The notes under the pieces: generated by a model
The model's database searches: none
Seen by the model: only the letters and a program-made list of their open reading frames with translations
What the model was told of the DNA's origin: nothing
Program-made: the position numbers and the translations under genes
Source: Roseivirga spongicola
GTDB lineage: Bacteria; Bacteroidota; Bacteroidia; Cytophagales; Cyclobacteriaceae
NCBI RefSeq assembly: GCF_001592965.1
Contig: NZ_LRPC01000028.1
Location: 310,001 to 374,000 of the forward strand
Direction: 5' to 3'
DNA: 64,000 bases
Part shown: piece by piece, positions 17,942 to 26,450 of the stretch
Layout: the number at the start of each line of letters is the position of its first letter
How positions within the stretch are numbered: position 1 is the first letter of the stretch

Positions 17942-18844
17942 CTATTCTTGATCTATGTATGCCTCTGGGCTGAGTACCTTTCCGCTTTTTCCCATAAGTC
18001 CGTGTTTGACTCCTTTGAATTGAAACTTTCGAACCTCGTAGTGCTCTGAATTTCTAAAGTATTGAACTAGAAAGTCTTTGAGGTAGTGCAAAAGTATCAC
18101 CTTAGAAGCATGGGTTTTAATTAATCTGAACATGTTTCGATAGGTGTAATATGCTAGTACTTTTTTTAATTGAGGGTGCTTGTTAGAGCTTCCTTTACCT
18201 TCGTGTATAACTTTGCTGCTACCTACCCAATAGGAGTGAATCCCTTTTTTTAATAGCCTGAGGCAATAATCTGTTTCTTCGAAATAGAGAAAAAAAGAGG
18301 TGTCTATAAAGCCATGTTCTTTGATTATACTTAAGGGAATAAGAAGACTGTAGCCGACTAAGTTTGCTACCTTCTGTGTGCCTTCTTTACTTAGTTCTCC
18401 TAGGTTCATTTCTTCAAATGAACAAAGTTCATCCTTGATCCCTTTTAACTTCCATATTACTTCTTTGTTAGCTTGTCCATTTATATCTAGACTTGCACTT
18501 CCAAAGAGCCCTGCACCTTTTTGGCTCCAAGCTTTAAGTAATTCTGCTAGGGTATCTGGTAGGACTGTTAGATCATTATTTAATAGCCAAATGGCATCAT
18601 AGTTTTGTGCTAATGCATAGTTAACGGCTTTTAAGTGTCCATGAGCGTAACCTAGGTTTTCGGTGTTTTCAAAAATTATAATGTTATTCCAAATGCTTTG
18701 AAATTGACTAGGATTAAAGTCTTTGGATGCATTGTCTGTAAGGCAAACCTTTAGTTTGTCGTCTTTGAGGATATATAGCGATTTTAGAAGAGAGGCAGTT
18801 TTACCCTCGCTATTCCAGTTAAGTATGGAAACTAATATTTTCAA
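17942..18844 (-). CDS. GT2-family (rhamnosyltransferase-like) glycosyltransferase
   Basis: 300 aa from TTG 18844. It begins LKILVSILNWNSEGKT, carries LTDNASKDF, NLGYAHGHLKAVNYAL, the metal motif LLNNDL and YFEETDYCLRLLKKG, typical of WbbL-like GT2 enzymes. I chose the TTG that overlaps the preceding stop as TTGA, because starting at ATG 18904 would overlap the upstream gene by 64 bp and add a tail outside the fold. It is probably a cytoplasmic sugar transferase for the island glycan. Confidence 0.83.
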   Translation of the reverse strand: MKILVSILNWNSEGKTASLLKSLYILKDDKLKVCLTDNASKDFNPSQFQSIWNNIIIFENTENLGYAHGHLKAVNYALAQNYDAIWLLNNDLTVLPDTLAELLKAWSQKGAGLFGSASLDINGQANKEVIWKLKGIKDELCSFEEMNLGELSKEGTQKVANLVGYSLLIPLSIIKEHGFIDTSFFLYFEETDYCLRLLKKGIHSYWVGSSKVIHEGKGSSNKHPQLKKVLAYYTYRNMFRLIKTHASKVILLHYLKDFLVQYFRNSEHYEVRKFQFKGVKHGLMGKSGKVLSPEAYIDQE

Positions 18845-19761
18845 GCTTTTATGTTCCTTAGTTTCAAAGACATCATAATATATCCGTAAGCCATCAAGCA
18901 CCATTGAATTGGGGCAAGGAAGTTATTCAATATTACCGATTTGTTGTTTGCAGTAAAGGGTTTAGGAAATTGGTGATCTTTATGATAAAACCTTACCTGT
19001 CTAATGCCTTTTCCATATCTAATGAACCTTTTTACAAAGCCTAGAAAACCATCTTCAAAGCTGTGTACAACTATGCTTTGTGGTGCATAGACTATCTTAC
19101 CATATTTCTTAAGTCTGAGTGAAAGCTCAATATCCTCTCCTCCAGCAAGCTTAAAGCTTTCATTAAAGCCACCTATGTTATCGAAAGCATTTTTTTGGAT
19201 CAATACATTAGCTGTAACTAGGTATTTCGGACTTCCATTCACAACGGGTGGTTGATGAATTTTCTGACTGATATAATATCTAGATAGAACGTCTCGACTA
19301 TTTATTGTGGTGCAGCCTTGATATGCTACGGCTCTAGGATCTGCTTTTTGATATCCCTGAATTAGTAGAGGGGTACAAAGGCAGTCGCTATCAATAAAAA
19401 GCAACCATTCTCCCTTTGCCTGTTTTGCACCCATGTTTCTAGCCGCGGCTGGTCCTGGTTTTTTACATTTGAGTAAGTGTACTTTAAAACCCAAGTCAAA
19501 GCTATCCTTAGGTAGTGATATGGCAGGAGACGAATTGTTATCAATAACAATGACCTCTCTAGGTAATTCTGTGTCTGTTAGGGTTTGTTTAAAAGACTTC
19601 AGGAGAGCTATAATCCCTTCTTGATTGTTTTTTACAGGAATAACTATAGAAATGCCACTACTCTCAATTTGCTTATGCACAGTCGATTGCGTATCCACCA
19701 GTAGTTCTCGACTTCTGTTATGTTGATATTCACCAAGGTTTTTCAAAATCACTCTTTTCAA
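18841..19761 (-). CDS. GT2-family glycosyltransferase
   Basis: 306 aa. After about 35 N-terminal residues comes ISIVIPVKNNQEGI, then VIDNNSS, KPGPAAARNMGAKQAKG, the metal motif LFIDSDC and AGGEDIELSLRL. A complete GT-A glycosyltransferase with no clear membrane helix. It overlaps the SxtJ-like gene by 32 bp upstream and the next GT2 gene by 4 bp. Donor sugar not predictable. Confidence 0.83.
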   Translation of the reverse strand: MKRVILKNLGEYQHNRSRELLVDTQSTVHKQIESSGISIVIPVKNNQEGIIALLKSFKQTLTDTELPREVIVIDNNSSPAISLPKDSFDLGFKVHLLKCKKPGPAAARNMGAKQAKGEWLLFIDSDCLCTPLLIQGYQKADPRAVAYQGCTTINSRDVLSRYYISQKIHQPPVVNGSPKYLVTANVLIQKNAFDNIGGFNESFKLAGGEDIELSLRLKKYGKIVYAPQSIVVHSFEDGFLGFVKRFIRYGKGIRQVRFYHKDHQFPKPFTANNKSVILNNFLAPIQWCLMAYGYIMMSLKLRNIKA

Positions 19762-20083
19762 ATAGATGATCCCTTTTTTTAAAATAGCTTAAATGTTCTT
19801 TTTTAAGGTCTAAGCCAGATCCTGTAAGTGTTCTTTTGAGCAGGGCAATAGGGGTTAAAACAACGAAAAAAATGACTGAGAGTAGAATTCTAGAATTAAC
19901 ATAACCAAGTATGCTGCCAACTCTATACCACCCTCTTACTATAAGATCTGCAATTTTTTTAGATAAAAGTGACAAAGTGCCGATAGCCAGTGATGTATAT
20001 ATCATCCATTCTTTATCGAAGATTATATTCAGAAATAAAAACCCTGTACAGATTGTTAAAATGGAAGAGTAAACCTTGCTCAT
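19730..20083 (-). CDS. SxtJ-family small membrane protein
   Basis: 117 aa with hydrophobic segments at about 6-38 and 68-84 and a charged C-terminal tail. Size, layout and place directly after a carbamoyltransferase and a DUF5989 gene match the SxtJ family, named from the saxitoxin cluster, where it accompanies the carbamoyltransferase SxtI. Its function is not known to me; a membrane anchor or partner for the carbamoyltransferase is a guess from repeated co-occurrence. Confidence 0.72.
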   Translation of the reverse strand: MSKVYSSILTICTGFLFLNIIFDKEWMIYTSLAIGTLSLLSKKIADLIVRGWYRVGSILGYVNSRILLSVIFFVVLTPIALLKRTLTGSGLDLKKEHLSYFKKRDHLFEKSDFEKPW

Positions 20084-20089
20084 GACTAA

Positions 20090-20239
20090 CTAAAAAAGGG
20101 AATAGATGAATGGAGCAGCAGCCGATCCACCACCTAAAACAAGTAAGAGACCTAGTAGCAAAAGAGTGATAATTATGGGGGCGAGCCACCATTTCTTGCG
20201 TTCTTTCAAAAAGTTGAATATGTCTTTTATAGATTCCAT
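20090..20239 (-). CDS. DUF5989-type 49-aa membrane protein
   Basis: A 49-residue protein read from ATG 20239: a basic N-terminus MESIKDIFNFLKERKKWW, one hydrophobic helix rich in Ile/Leu, and the ending GGGSAAAPFIYSLF. This pattern (a charged FLKERKKWW followed by a helix and APFIYxLF) is that of DUF5989, a tiny protein found beside carbamoyltransferases and SxtJ proteins. It lies 4 bp after the carbamoyltransferase stop and 6 bp before the SxtJ start codon. Function unknown. Confidence 0.82.
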   Translation of the reverse strand: MESIKDIFNFLKERKKWWLAPIIITLLLLGLLLVLGGGSAAAPFIYSLF

Positions 20240-20243
20240 TTTC

Positions 20244-22103
20244 TTAGTCTAATATAGAAGGTGATTTAATATTAGAACCTCTGCTCCAATGTGGTTGATC
20301 TTTTTTATGAAAAAGATATTGACCAATCACCAATAGGTCAATTTCAGTATTCATAAAACAACTGTATGCGTCTTCAGGAGTGCAAACAATGGGTTCTCCT
20401 CGTACATTAAAACTTGTATTAATAACTACACTGCATCCGGTTAAAGCTTTGAAAGCACTAATGAGGTTGTGATAATGTTCATTGGTTTCTTTATGAACAG
20501 TTTGAATTCGAGCAGAATAGTCAATATGGGTTATTGCAGGGAGGTCGGATCTTTCAAAATACAGTTTGTCTAGTATAGGTTGCTCATAATAATTGTCTGG
20601 CTTTTTCCTGCATCGTTCCTTTAAAACAGGCTGTGTTTGTAACATGTAAGGACTGGGAGAAGTCAAATCAAAGTATTTGTTGGCATCTTCGGCAAGCACC
20701 GAAGGAGCAAAAGGGCGGAAAGATTCTCTGTTTTTAATTTTTAGGTTCAGTTTCTTTTGGATTTGCGGGTCTCTTGCATCAGCTAATATACTCCTGCATC
20801 CAAGAGTTCGCGGGCCAAACTCCATTCTACCTTGCATCCAACCAACAATAAGTCCAGAGTTGAGGGCTTCAGCAACAGTTTTATAGATTGAATGATAACT
20901 AACCTTAAACCCGATTGCCTCATATTTATTGACCATAGCCAGAATTTCCTTTTCTGAAAAGGATGGTCCAAGGAAAGCACCAAACATTAGGTCTTTATCT
21001 GACTTTTTAGGGTAAACTCTCTCTTGATTGAAATATATATGTTCTGTGGCAAGCGCAGCCCCTAAAGCTCCTCCAGCATCTCCAGCAGCTGGTTGAATGA
21101 AAACATTTTTAAATAACTTTTTACTGAGAAGTTTACCATTACTTACACAATTTAATGCGACTCCACCTGCTAAGCATAAATTTTCTGAATTGGTTAATTT
21201 CTTAGCTTCAACCGCCATTTTCTGAACAACTTTTTCCGTTACTCTCTGAATAGCAAGGGCAAGGTTACAATGTACGAGTTCTATTTTAGTATCAGGTAGC
21301 CTTCTGCTCATGTTGAATAGCTTTTGCCATTGTTTGTCAGACACCATTCTAAGGCCAGTTGTGTAAGTAAAGTACGTTTGATTGAGAAATATGGATCCGT
21401 CTTCCTTCAAGTCAACCAGTTCAGTTAGAATAATTTCTTCGAATAATTGAACTTGAGTACTTACAGGTTTTCCGTAAGGCGCTAAGCCCATCAATTTGTA
21501 CTCTCCAGAATTAACCTTGAAACCTAAGAAATATGTAAAGGCTGAATAAAGTAGCCCCAAGGAATGAGGGAATTTGAGTTCCTTTAACACTTTAATGCTT
21601 CTATCGTTTCCGTAGCATATTGAGGCAGTTGCCCATTCGCCTACACCGTCTATGGTAAGGATGGCAGCTTCTTTAAAACCAGAAGGGTAAAAGGCACTTG
21701 CTGCGTGCGAAAGATGGTGTTCTGTAAAAAGTAGTTTTGGTATTTTTTCAAAACCTATTGCCTTCAACTCAGTTTTAATTTGCCTTTTCAAGAACATTTT
21801 ATCTTTAAGCCAGACTGGTATTGCTGACTGAAAAGAAAACAATCCTTTAGGAGCGAACGAATAATAAGTTTCTAGCAGTCGCTCAAATTTGAGAAGAGGT
21901 TTGTCATAAAATACGATTGCATCTATTTGATGAGGTGAAGTAGCTTGATGGTCAAGGCAGTATTTGATAGCGTTTGTTGGAAAAGAAGCATCGTGTTTTT
22001 TTCGGCTAAACCTTTCCTCTTGAGCAGCAGCTATTGTTAAGCCGTTTATGGTTAGGGCTGCGGCAGAATCATGATAGTATGCTGAAATACCTAGAACCTT
22101 CAT
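20244..22103 (-). CDS. O-carbamoyltransferase, NodU/CmcH/NovN family
   Basis: 619 aa from ATG 22103, where the conserved start MKVLGISAYYHDSAAAL begins; an upstream ATG at 22130 would add nine residues outside the family. The N-terminal Kae1-like domain includes HHLSHAASAFYPSGF, GVALNCVSNGK and GDAGGALGAAL. The C-terminal YrdC-like part has GPRTLGCRSILAD, FRPFAPSVL and NTSFNVRGEPIVCTPEDA. These enzymes move a carbamoyl group from carbamoyl phosphate via carbamoyl-AMP to a hydroxyl, often of a sugar (NodU, NovN). First gene of the minus-strand island operon, so it probably carbamoylates the island glycan. Confidence 0.92.
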   Translation of the reverse strand: MKVLGISAYYHDSAAALTINGLTIAAAQEERFSRKKHDASFPTNAIKYCLDHQATSPHQIDAIVFYDKPLLKFERLLETYYSFAPKGLFSFQSAIPVWLKDKMFLKRQIKTELKAIGFEKIPKLLFTEHHLSHAASAFYPSGFKEAAILTIDGVGEWATASICYGNDRSIKVLKELKFPHSLGLLYSAFTYFLGFKVNSGEYKLMGLAPYGKPVSTQVQLFEEIILTELVDLKEDGSIFLNQTYFTYTTGLRMVSDKQWQKLFNMSRRLPDTKIELVHCNLALAIQRVTEKVVQKMAVEAKKLTNSENLCLAGGVALNCVSNGKLLSKKLFKNVFIQPAAGDAGGALGAALATEHIYFNQERVYPKKSDKDLMFGAFLGPSFSEKEILAMVNKYEAIGFKVSYHSIYKTVAEALNSGLIVGWMQGRMEFGPRTLGCRSILADARDPQIQKKLNLKIKNRESFRPFAPSVLAEDANKYFDLTSPSPYMLQTQPVLKERCRKKPDNYYEQPILDKLYFERSDLPAITHIDYSARIQTVHKETNEHYHNLISAFKALTGCSVVINTSFNVRGEPIVCTPEDAYSCFMNTEIDLLVIGQYLFHKKDQPHWSRGSNIKSPSILD

Positions 22104-22334
22104 TCTTTTTAGAGTCTTATGGTGCACCACTACTTTGATAGTAGAAGCTATGGCTTTAAGATGGGGTGATCTAGGAGGTGAAGATATACAATCTCCTTCA
22201 TCAAAATGGCTAGTCAGAATTAATTCAGAACATTTTTGAAGCTGTTCAGAACAAACTTTTTCTGAAACGCAAAATTTGAGACAAGTTGGGATTGTATTTA
22301 AGCCGAAAAGGTTTTTGTGACAAGGTTATATATT
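22104..22334 (-). promoter_or_regulatory. Upstream region of the carbamoyltransferase operon up to the right repeat
   Basis: These 231 bp must carry the promoter of the minus-strand operon, since no other gene lies between. I see no confident consensus promoter, no gene and no strong hairpin here. The right 65-bp repeat begins at 22335. Confidence 0.4.
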
Positions 22335-22399
22335 GTTGATGGCTATTGAAGGTTGAGGTTAATAGTCAAAATAAAAAGCCACCGAACGGGTGGCTTTTT
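22335..22399. repeat. 65-bp direct repeat, copy 2 (right island boundary)
   Basis: Identical over 65 bases and in the same orientation to 1885-1949. It lies 21 bp beyond the end of the M28 peptidase gene. Confidence 0.9.
22373..22399. terminator. Rho-independent terminator, second copy
   Basis: The same 11-bp stem and 5-nt loop as at 1923-1949, flanked by A and T runs. On the minus strand it serves the M28 peptidase gene ending at 22421. Confidence 0.88.
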
Positions 22400-22420
22400 G
22401 GTTTTATTGGGGTGAGGGAA

Positions 22421-23959
22421 TTAATCTTGGCCTCCGTTTCTTGTTGGTTTTCTTGGTGTTGGCCAAGTCATTTGTCTACCATTCCAAGGGCTTACACCTA
22501 AAACGGCTTTATCTCTCGGGAAGAATTCGGGGTCTTCACAGGCCATGTATACCATAATTGCTGTAAGAATAACATTGTCCCTAACGTCATCGAACACAAT
22601 TTTGTCATAAGTGTCACGGTTGGTATGCCACGTATAGGTGCCATAGTCCCAGCTCAATGAGCTAAGGCTAAAGCCTGGAGCCCCAGCAGCAACAAATGAA
22701 GCATAGTCAGAGCCGCCTCCACCCGGAGTGCCTGGGAAGGTGGTGTTAATCTCGCTTCTGATTTCTCTTGGTACTGGAGCTAACCAACGGTTGATGAACT
22801 CATAGGAATGCAAAAAGCCTTGCCCGCTAATATTTTGAACTCTACCAGTTCCATTATCTTGATTAAAAAGGGCCTGTAAGCCTTTCACCACTTCAGGATG
22901 GTCTTCTACAAACGAGCTTGAGCCATTCAAGCCTTGTTCTTCACTTCCCCACAAACCAACCATAATAGTTCTTTTTGGGTTAGGGTAAACCTTCTTTAGA
23001 ATTCGAAGGGCTTCCATCATTACCAGGCTGCCAGTTCCATTATCTGTTGCACCAGTTCCACCATCCCATGAGTCAAAGTGGGCAGAAAGAAGTACATATT
23101 CATCTGGGTTTGTACCCTTTACTTCCGCTATGGTATTAAATGTTGGTACTGTTCCGTGGTCTACATTAGTAACCTCAACTCTAATTTTTGGAGTGTCACC
23201 ATGCTCAACCATTCTGAAAAGTGTGCCATAATCTTCCAGTCCAATGTCTATGGTAGGAATCGTTTTTGTTCTAGCACCAAATATTTTATTTACTCCGAAG
23301 CCTCTAGACCAGTTAGATATAAGTATTCCCGCTGCTCCTGCTTCTTCTAACACGGCTGGTAATTCTCTAGAATTTGAACCTGTCGCCTGAATTCTTTTAT
23401 TCCAGTTAGACCTAGCTTCTCGAGATTCTCTTTCCATCTTTTCAATGGATTCTTTCTTACCATATTTCTCCCAATTGTAGCTAGGTCTGCCTGTAGGCTG
23501 AGCCATGTCTACTAGTACATATTTACCCTTTACGCTAGAAAGCCATTGCTTAAATTCAGCTTCATTTTCTACCTCAGGAATAACGGTTACATCTCCTTCA
23601 ACAATACCATTAGAAGAAGGGCTCCAAGCCAATTGCATGGCCTCTAGGGTTTTTACTCTTGGCGAAATTAGATCTACGTGGGTGATACCACGTTCCCAAC
23701 CTTTCCATTCTCCCCATTTTTCATTTCGGGCAGAAATACCCCAACCTTCAAATCGGTCAACGGCCCAGTTGTGAGCGCTTTGCATTTGTGGTGTACCTAC
23801 AAGTCTTGGACCATTAAGGTCTAACATTTCATAGGCCAATTGCTCTAATAATGAGTTTTCATTGGCTTCTTTAACAATCTGATCTACAATATCTTGAGAT
23901 ATAGCAGAGCTAGTCCATACCACAAGGGCACAGAACATCAATAGTAGTTTTCTTTTCAT
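22421..23959 (-). CDS. Secreted M28-family aminopeptidase with PA domain
   Basis: 512 aa. A signal peptide (about 1-20, ending AIS) is followed by a PA-like insertion at about 115-265 and the M28 metallopeptidase core. Two-zinc ligands and base can be read: His294 in SAHFDSWDGG, Asp306 in GATDNGTG, Glu340/Glu341 in WGSEEQG, Asp368 in NQDNGTG and the late His in TWHTNRDTYD. The enzyme probably trims peptides in the periplasm or outside the cell. It ends at the right island repeat, and before island insertion would have been convergent with the PorP-OmpA gene. Confidence 0.9.
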   Translation of the reverse strand: MKRKLLLMFCALVVWTSSAISQDIVDQIVKEANENSLLEQLAYEMLDLNGPRLVGTPQMQSAHNWAVDRFEGWGISARNEKWGEWKGWERGITHVDLISPRVKTLEAMQLAWSPSSNGIVEGDVTVIPEVENEAEFKQWLSSVKGKYVLVDMAQPTGRPSYNWEKYGKKESIEKMERESREARSNWNKRIQATGSNSRELPAVLEEAGAAGILISNWSRGFGVNKIFGARTKTIPTIDIGLEDYGTLFRMVEHGDTPKIRVEVTNVDHGTVPTFNTIAEVKGTNPDEYVLLSAHFDSWDGGTGATDNGTGSLVMMEALRILKKVYPNPKRTIMVGLWGSEEQGLNGSSSFVEDHPEVVKGLQALFNQDNGTGRVQNISGQGFLHSYEFINRWLAPVPREIRSEINTTFPGTPGGGGSDYASFVAAGAPGFSLSSLSWDYGTYTWHTNRDTYDKIVFDDVRDNVILTAIMVYMACEDPEFFPRDKAVLGVSPWNGRQMTWPTPRKPTRNGGQD

Positions 23960-24026
23960 ACTTGGTTAGTTATTGAGCTATTAAGATAGCCAAGTAGAAA
24001 GTTAATTTTGAACCGATAAAGGAAAA

Positions 24027-24485
24027 TTAACCGATTCGGCTTTGTTCGAACTTGGTTAAAAGGGAATTGGTCTGCTTTTGAAGCTTGTTTTTAAAGAAGC
24101 CTGTCCAACCTAAAATAGCTCCACTAAATCCCATGGCTTGCTTAGACCACTTATGAAGATCGAAATGGTCTGAGTGTTTAATTATCAGCCCGTCTTTAAA
24201 CTCAAACTTAGCATGGATTTTATTGTGAACCTTGCGGCCGGTTTTGCTGAAAGTGTAAAAGGCTTCCCAATATGCCGAATGATCTGTAACCTCCGAATGT
24301 AAGACTTTGAAGTCTTTGCCTTTCTGACTTTGACAAAGCATTCGCCACATATTCTTTGCTCTTTCGCCTTGTAAAGTACCAAATGCAGGATCTTCGAACT
24401 TAACCTCTTGGTGGTAGCACGAAACCATGGTTTCTGCATCTAATTCATTAAAGGCAGTATAGAATTTATGGATGAGTTCTTTCAA
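24027..24485 (-). CDS. NTF2/SnoaL-like protein
   Basis: 152 aa. It begins with the SnoaL-like helix ELIHKFYTAFNELDAETMVSCYHQEVKFEDPAFG and has the HAKFEFKDGLIIKHSDHFDLHKW strand pair typical of NTF2-like pockets. Members can be isomerases, hydratases or carrier-like folds, so no reaction can be named. It lies 11 bp after a VOC-family gene in the same direction, probably one transcript. Confidence 0.8.
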   Translation of the reverse strand: MKELIHKFYTAFNELDAETMVSCYHQEVKFEDPAFGTLQGERAKNMWRMLCQSQKGKDFKVLHSEVTDHSAYWEAFYTFSKTGRKVHNKIHAKFEFKDGLIIKHSDHFDLHKWSKQAMGFSGAILGWTGFFKNKLQKQTNSLLTKFEQSRIG

Positions 24486-24496
24486 AGCGAGTTCAT

Positions 24497-24865
24497 TTAA
24501 GCGTCTTGTACTATAAAGATGGCATTCTTATTTAAATCGTAAAAACCGAATTCATGGGTTCCCCAAGGCGTATTCATTTTTAGTTTTTCTGGCTGTATTG
24601 TCTTTCTTTCTACAAATTCTTCGAACCAAGGTTTTATGTCTTCTACAAAGATTTTTATTACCGAACCGCCTAAAAGTGGGTCTTCTACATTATTGGCATG
24701 CCATTGTAAATGAATGCATACACCGTCTCTACTGATGCCCGAATACATGTTATCACCAAAGCTGTACTTAAAGCTCGTATGCTTGTTAAACCACTTAATG
24801 TCCCTTTCAATATCTGAACTTGGTAGTACAGGCTCAATTCCTTTAATCTTCCTGTTTTTAGACAT
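24497..24865 (-). CDS. VOC-family (glyoxalase/bleomycin-resistance-like) protein
   Basis: 122 aa. Two beta-alpha-beta-beta-beta units are visible: IEPVLPSSDIERDIKWF, GVCIHLQWHAN, VEDIKPWFEEF and HEFGFYDLNKNAIFIVQD. Without the full set of metal-binding residues in view, the reaction is open (binding/resistance protein or small-molecule enzyme). Followed by the NTF2-like gene. Confidence 0.8.
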   Translation of the reverse strand: MSKNRKIKGIEPVLPSSDIERDIKWFNKHTSFKYSFGDNMYSGISRDGVCIHLQWHANNVEDPLLGGSVIKIFVEDIKPWFEEFVERKTIQPEKLKMNTPWGTHEFGFYDLNKNAIFIVQDA

Positions 24866-25012
24866 AATTCAATTTAGAGCAATTTTTTGTTTTTAAAGGA
24901 TAATGGCTTTTTCGGAGGAATAAGAATTTTACCACTGACAAAATAGCCCGACATTTTCCAGTGAATAGTGATTAGATTAACTGCAAATTCAACCTTTATA
25001 AACTATAATGAA

Positions 25013-26344
25013 ATGAAACGAGTATTAAGTTTAAGCCTTCTGGCGGCCACTATGCTTTGGTCTTGTGGAGCTCAGGAGAGCAAAGAAGAAACAGTGGATG
25101 TTAACAATATGACAGAACAAGAGCTGATGGATTACGCCAAGGGAATCCATGAAAGAGTGATTACGCTGGACACGCATGACGATATTAACACCTCTAACTT
25201 TACGGAGGAGACTAATTATACTCAACGTCTTTCAACTCAAATAAACCTGCCAAAAATGGAAGAAGGTGGTTTAGATGTAGCTTGGTTTGTTGTGTATACA
25301 GGTCAGGGAGAACTTACTGAAGAAGGCTTTGCTAGAGCTTATGAAAATGCTGATGATAAGTTCAAAGCTATTCACAGATTGTGTGAAGAGATTGCCCCAG
25401 ATAAAATTGAGTTGGCTTATACCTCTGATGATGTAAGACGTATTGTTGCTGCAGGAAAAAAGGTGGCAATGATTGGCGTAGAAAATGGCTATCCTATAGG
25501 TATGGAAATAGAAAGAGTTAAGGAGTTTTACGATAGAGGAGCTCGTTACATGTCTCTTTCACACAACGGACATAGCCAATTAAGTGATTCGAATACTGGG
25601 GAAAGAGATTCAGTTTGGTTGCACAATGGTTTGAGTGAGTTGGGTAAAGAAGTGATTGCCGAAATGAACAAATACGGTATGATGATCGACCTTTCTCATC
25701 CGAGCAAAGAGGCTAATATGCAGGCTATGATACTTTCTAAGGCTCCAGTTATTGCATCACACTCTTCAGCTAGAACGTTGAACGATGTTAGCAGAAATTT
25801 AGATGATGAGCAGTTAATGATGCTTAAAGAAAATGGTGGTGTTGTACAGACTGTGGCTTTTAAAAGCTATGTAAATTCTGAAAAGAACAGGGCTAATTCT
25901 GCAAAGTATGGCGAAGTAATGGAAGCTATAGCTGCTGAAGAAAACTTTGAGATGAAGTCTAGAGGAGAGCTTCGCGAAATGAGTTCTGAAGAAAGAGAGG
26001 CTTATTATGAAAGACTTACTGAAATCAGAGAAAAGCATGGAGATAGATTACAGCAAGAAGTAAATGCTAGTGCACCTCCAGTTGATGTGGCTGACTTTGT
26101 AGACCATGTAGATTACCTAGTGAATAAAATTGGCTTAGAGCACGTTGGTATCAGTTCAGATTTTGATGGTGGCGGTGGAGTTGAAGGCTGGAAAGATGCT
26201 TCCGAGACTTTCAATGTAACTTTAGAGCTTGTAAAGAGAGGTTATACTGAAGAAGAAATTAGTATGATGTGGAGCGGGAACCTTCTTAGAGTGTTAGATG
26301 AGTGTCAAGAAGTAGCCAAAAAGATTCAAGCTGGCGAATTGTAG
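25013..26344 (+). CDS. Lipoprotein membrane dipeptidase, M19 family
   Basis: 443 aa from ATG 25013, where a lipoprotein signal MKRVLSLSLLAATMLWSC begins with a lipobox Cys; an in-frame ATG at 24968 only adds residues that break the signal. The M19 amidohydrolase motifs are LDTHDDIN (metal His-x-Asp), MIGVENGYPIG (Glu), MIDLSHPS, VIASHSSAR (His) and GISSDFDGGGG. An insertion rich in Glu/Arg (about 290-345) is longer than in many members. It probably cleaves dipeptides at the cell envelope. A terminator follows. Confidence 0.9.
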   Translation: MKRVLSLSLLAATMLWSCGAQESKEETVDVNNMTEQELMDYAKGIHERVITLDTHDDINTSNFTEETNYTQRLSTQINLPKMEEGGLDVAWFVVYTGQGELTEEGFARAYENADDKFKAIHRLCEEIAPDKIELAYTSDDVRRIVAAGKKVAMIGVENGYPIGMEIERVKEFYDRGARYMSLSHNGHSQLSDSNTGERDSVWLHNGLSELGKEVIAEMNKYGMMIDLSHPSKEANMQAMILSKAPVIASHSSARTLNDVSRNLDDEQLMMLKENGGVVQTVAFKSYVNSEKNRANSAKYGEVMEAIAAEENFEMKSRGELREMSSEEREAYYERLTEIREKHGDRLQQEVNASAPPVDVADFVDHVDYLVNKIGLEHVGISSDFDGGGGVEGWKDASETFNVTLELVKRGYTEEEISMMWSGNLLRVLDECQEVAKKIQAGEL

Positions 26345-26370
26345 ACTATTGACATCTGATAATAAAATTA

Positions 26371-26405
26371 AGACCACCCTTGCTAAGCCAAGGGTGGTCT
26401 TTTTT
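26371..26405 (+). terminator. Rho-independent terminator after the M19 gene
   Basis: A perfect 11-bp stem AGACCACCCTT / AAGGGTGGTCT with an 8-nt loop followed by a T run, 27 bp after the stop codon. Confidence 0.9.
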
Positions 26406-26450
26406 AATTATGGTTAATCAGGCTTCAATAGCCGATTGTCTATATGCTAG

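Larger units (their letters stand above)
1950..22334. other. Putative genomic island: decorated-glycan biosynthesis and export
   Basis: This segment lies between two perfect 65-bp direct repeats and is visibly more A+T-rich than the PorP-OmpA gene to its left. It holds two tightly packed operons that converge with 1 bp between them (plus strand to 16272, minus strand to 16274). No integrase, transposase or tRNA is visible. If one repeat copy and the island are removed, the PorP-OmpA gene and the M28 peptidase gene become a simple convergent pair sharing one bidirectional terminator, which is the likely ancestral arrangement. That step is inference. Confidence 0.7.

Noticed and set aside
1885-22399. 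Composite transposon bounded by the 65-bp repeats
   Set aside because: The repeats contain no transposase or insertion-sequence ends; only a recombination-type island is supported.
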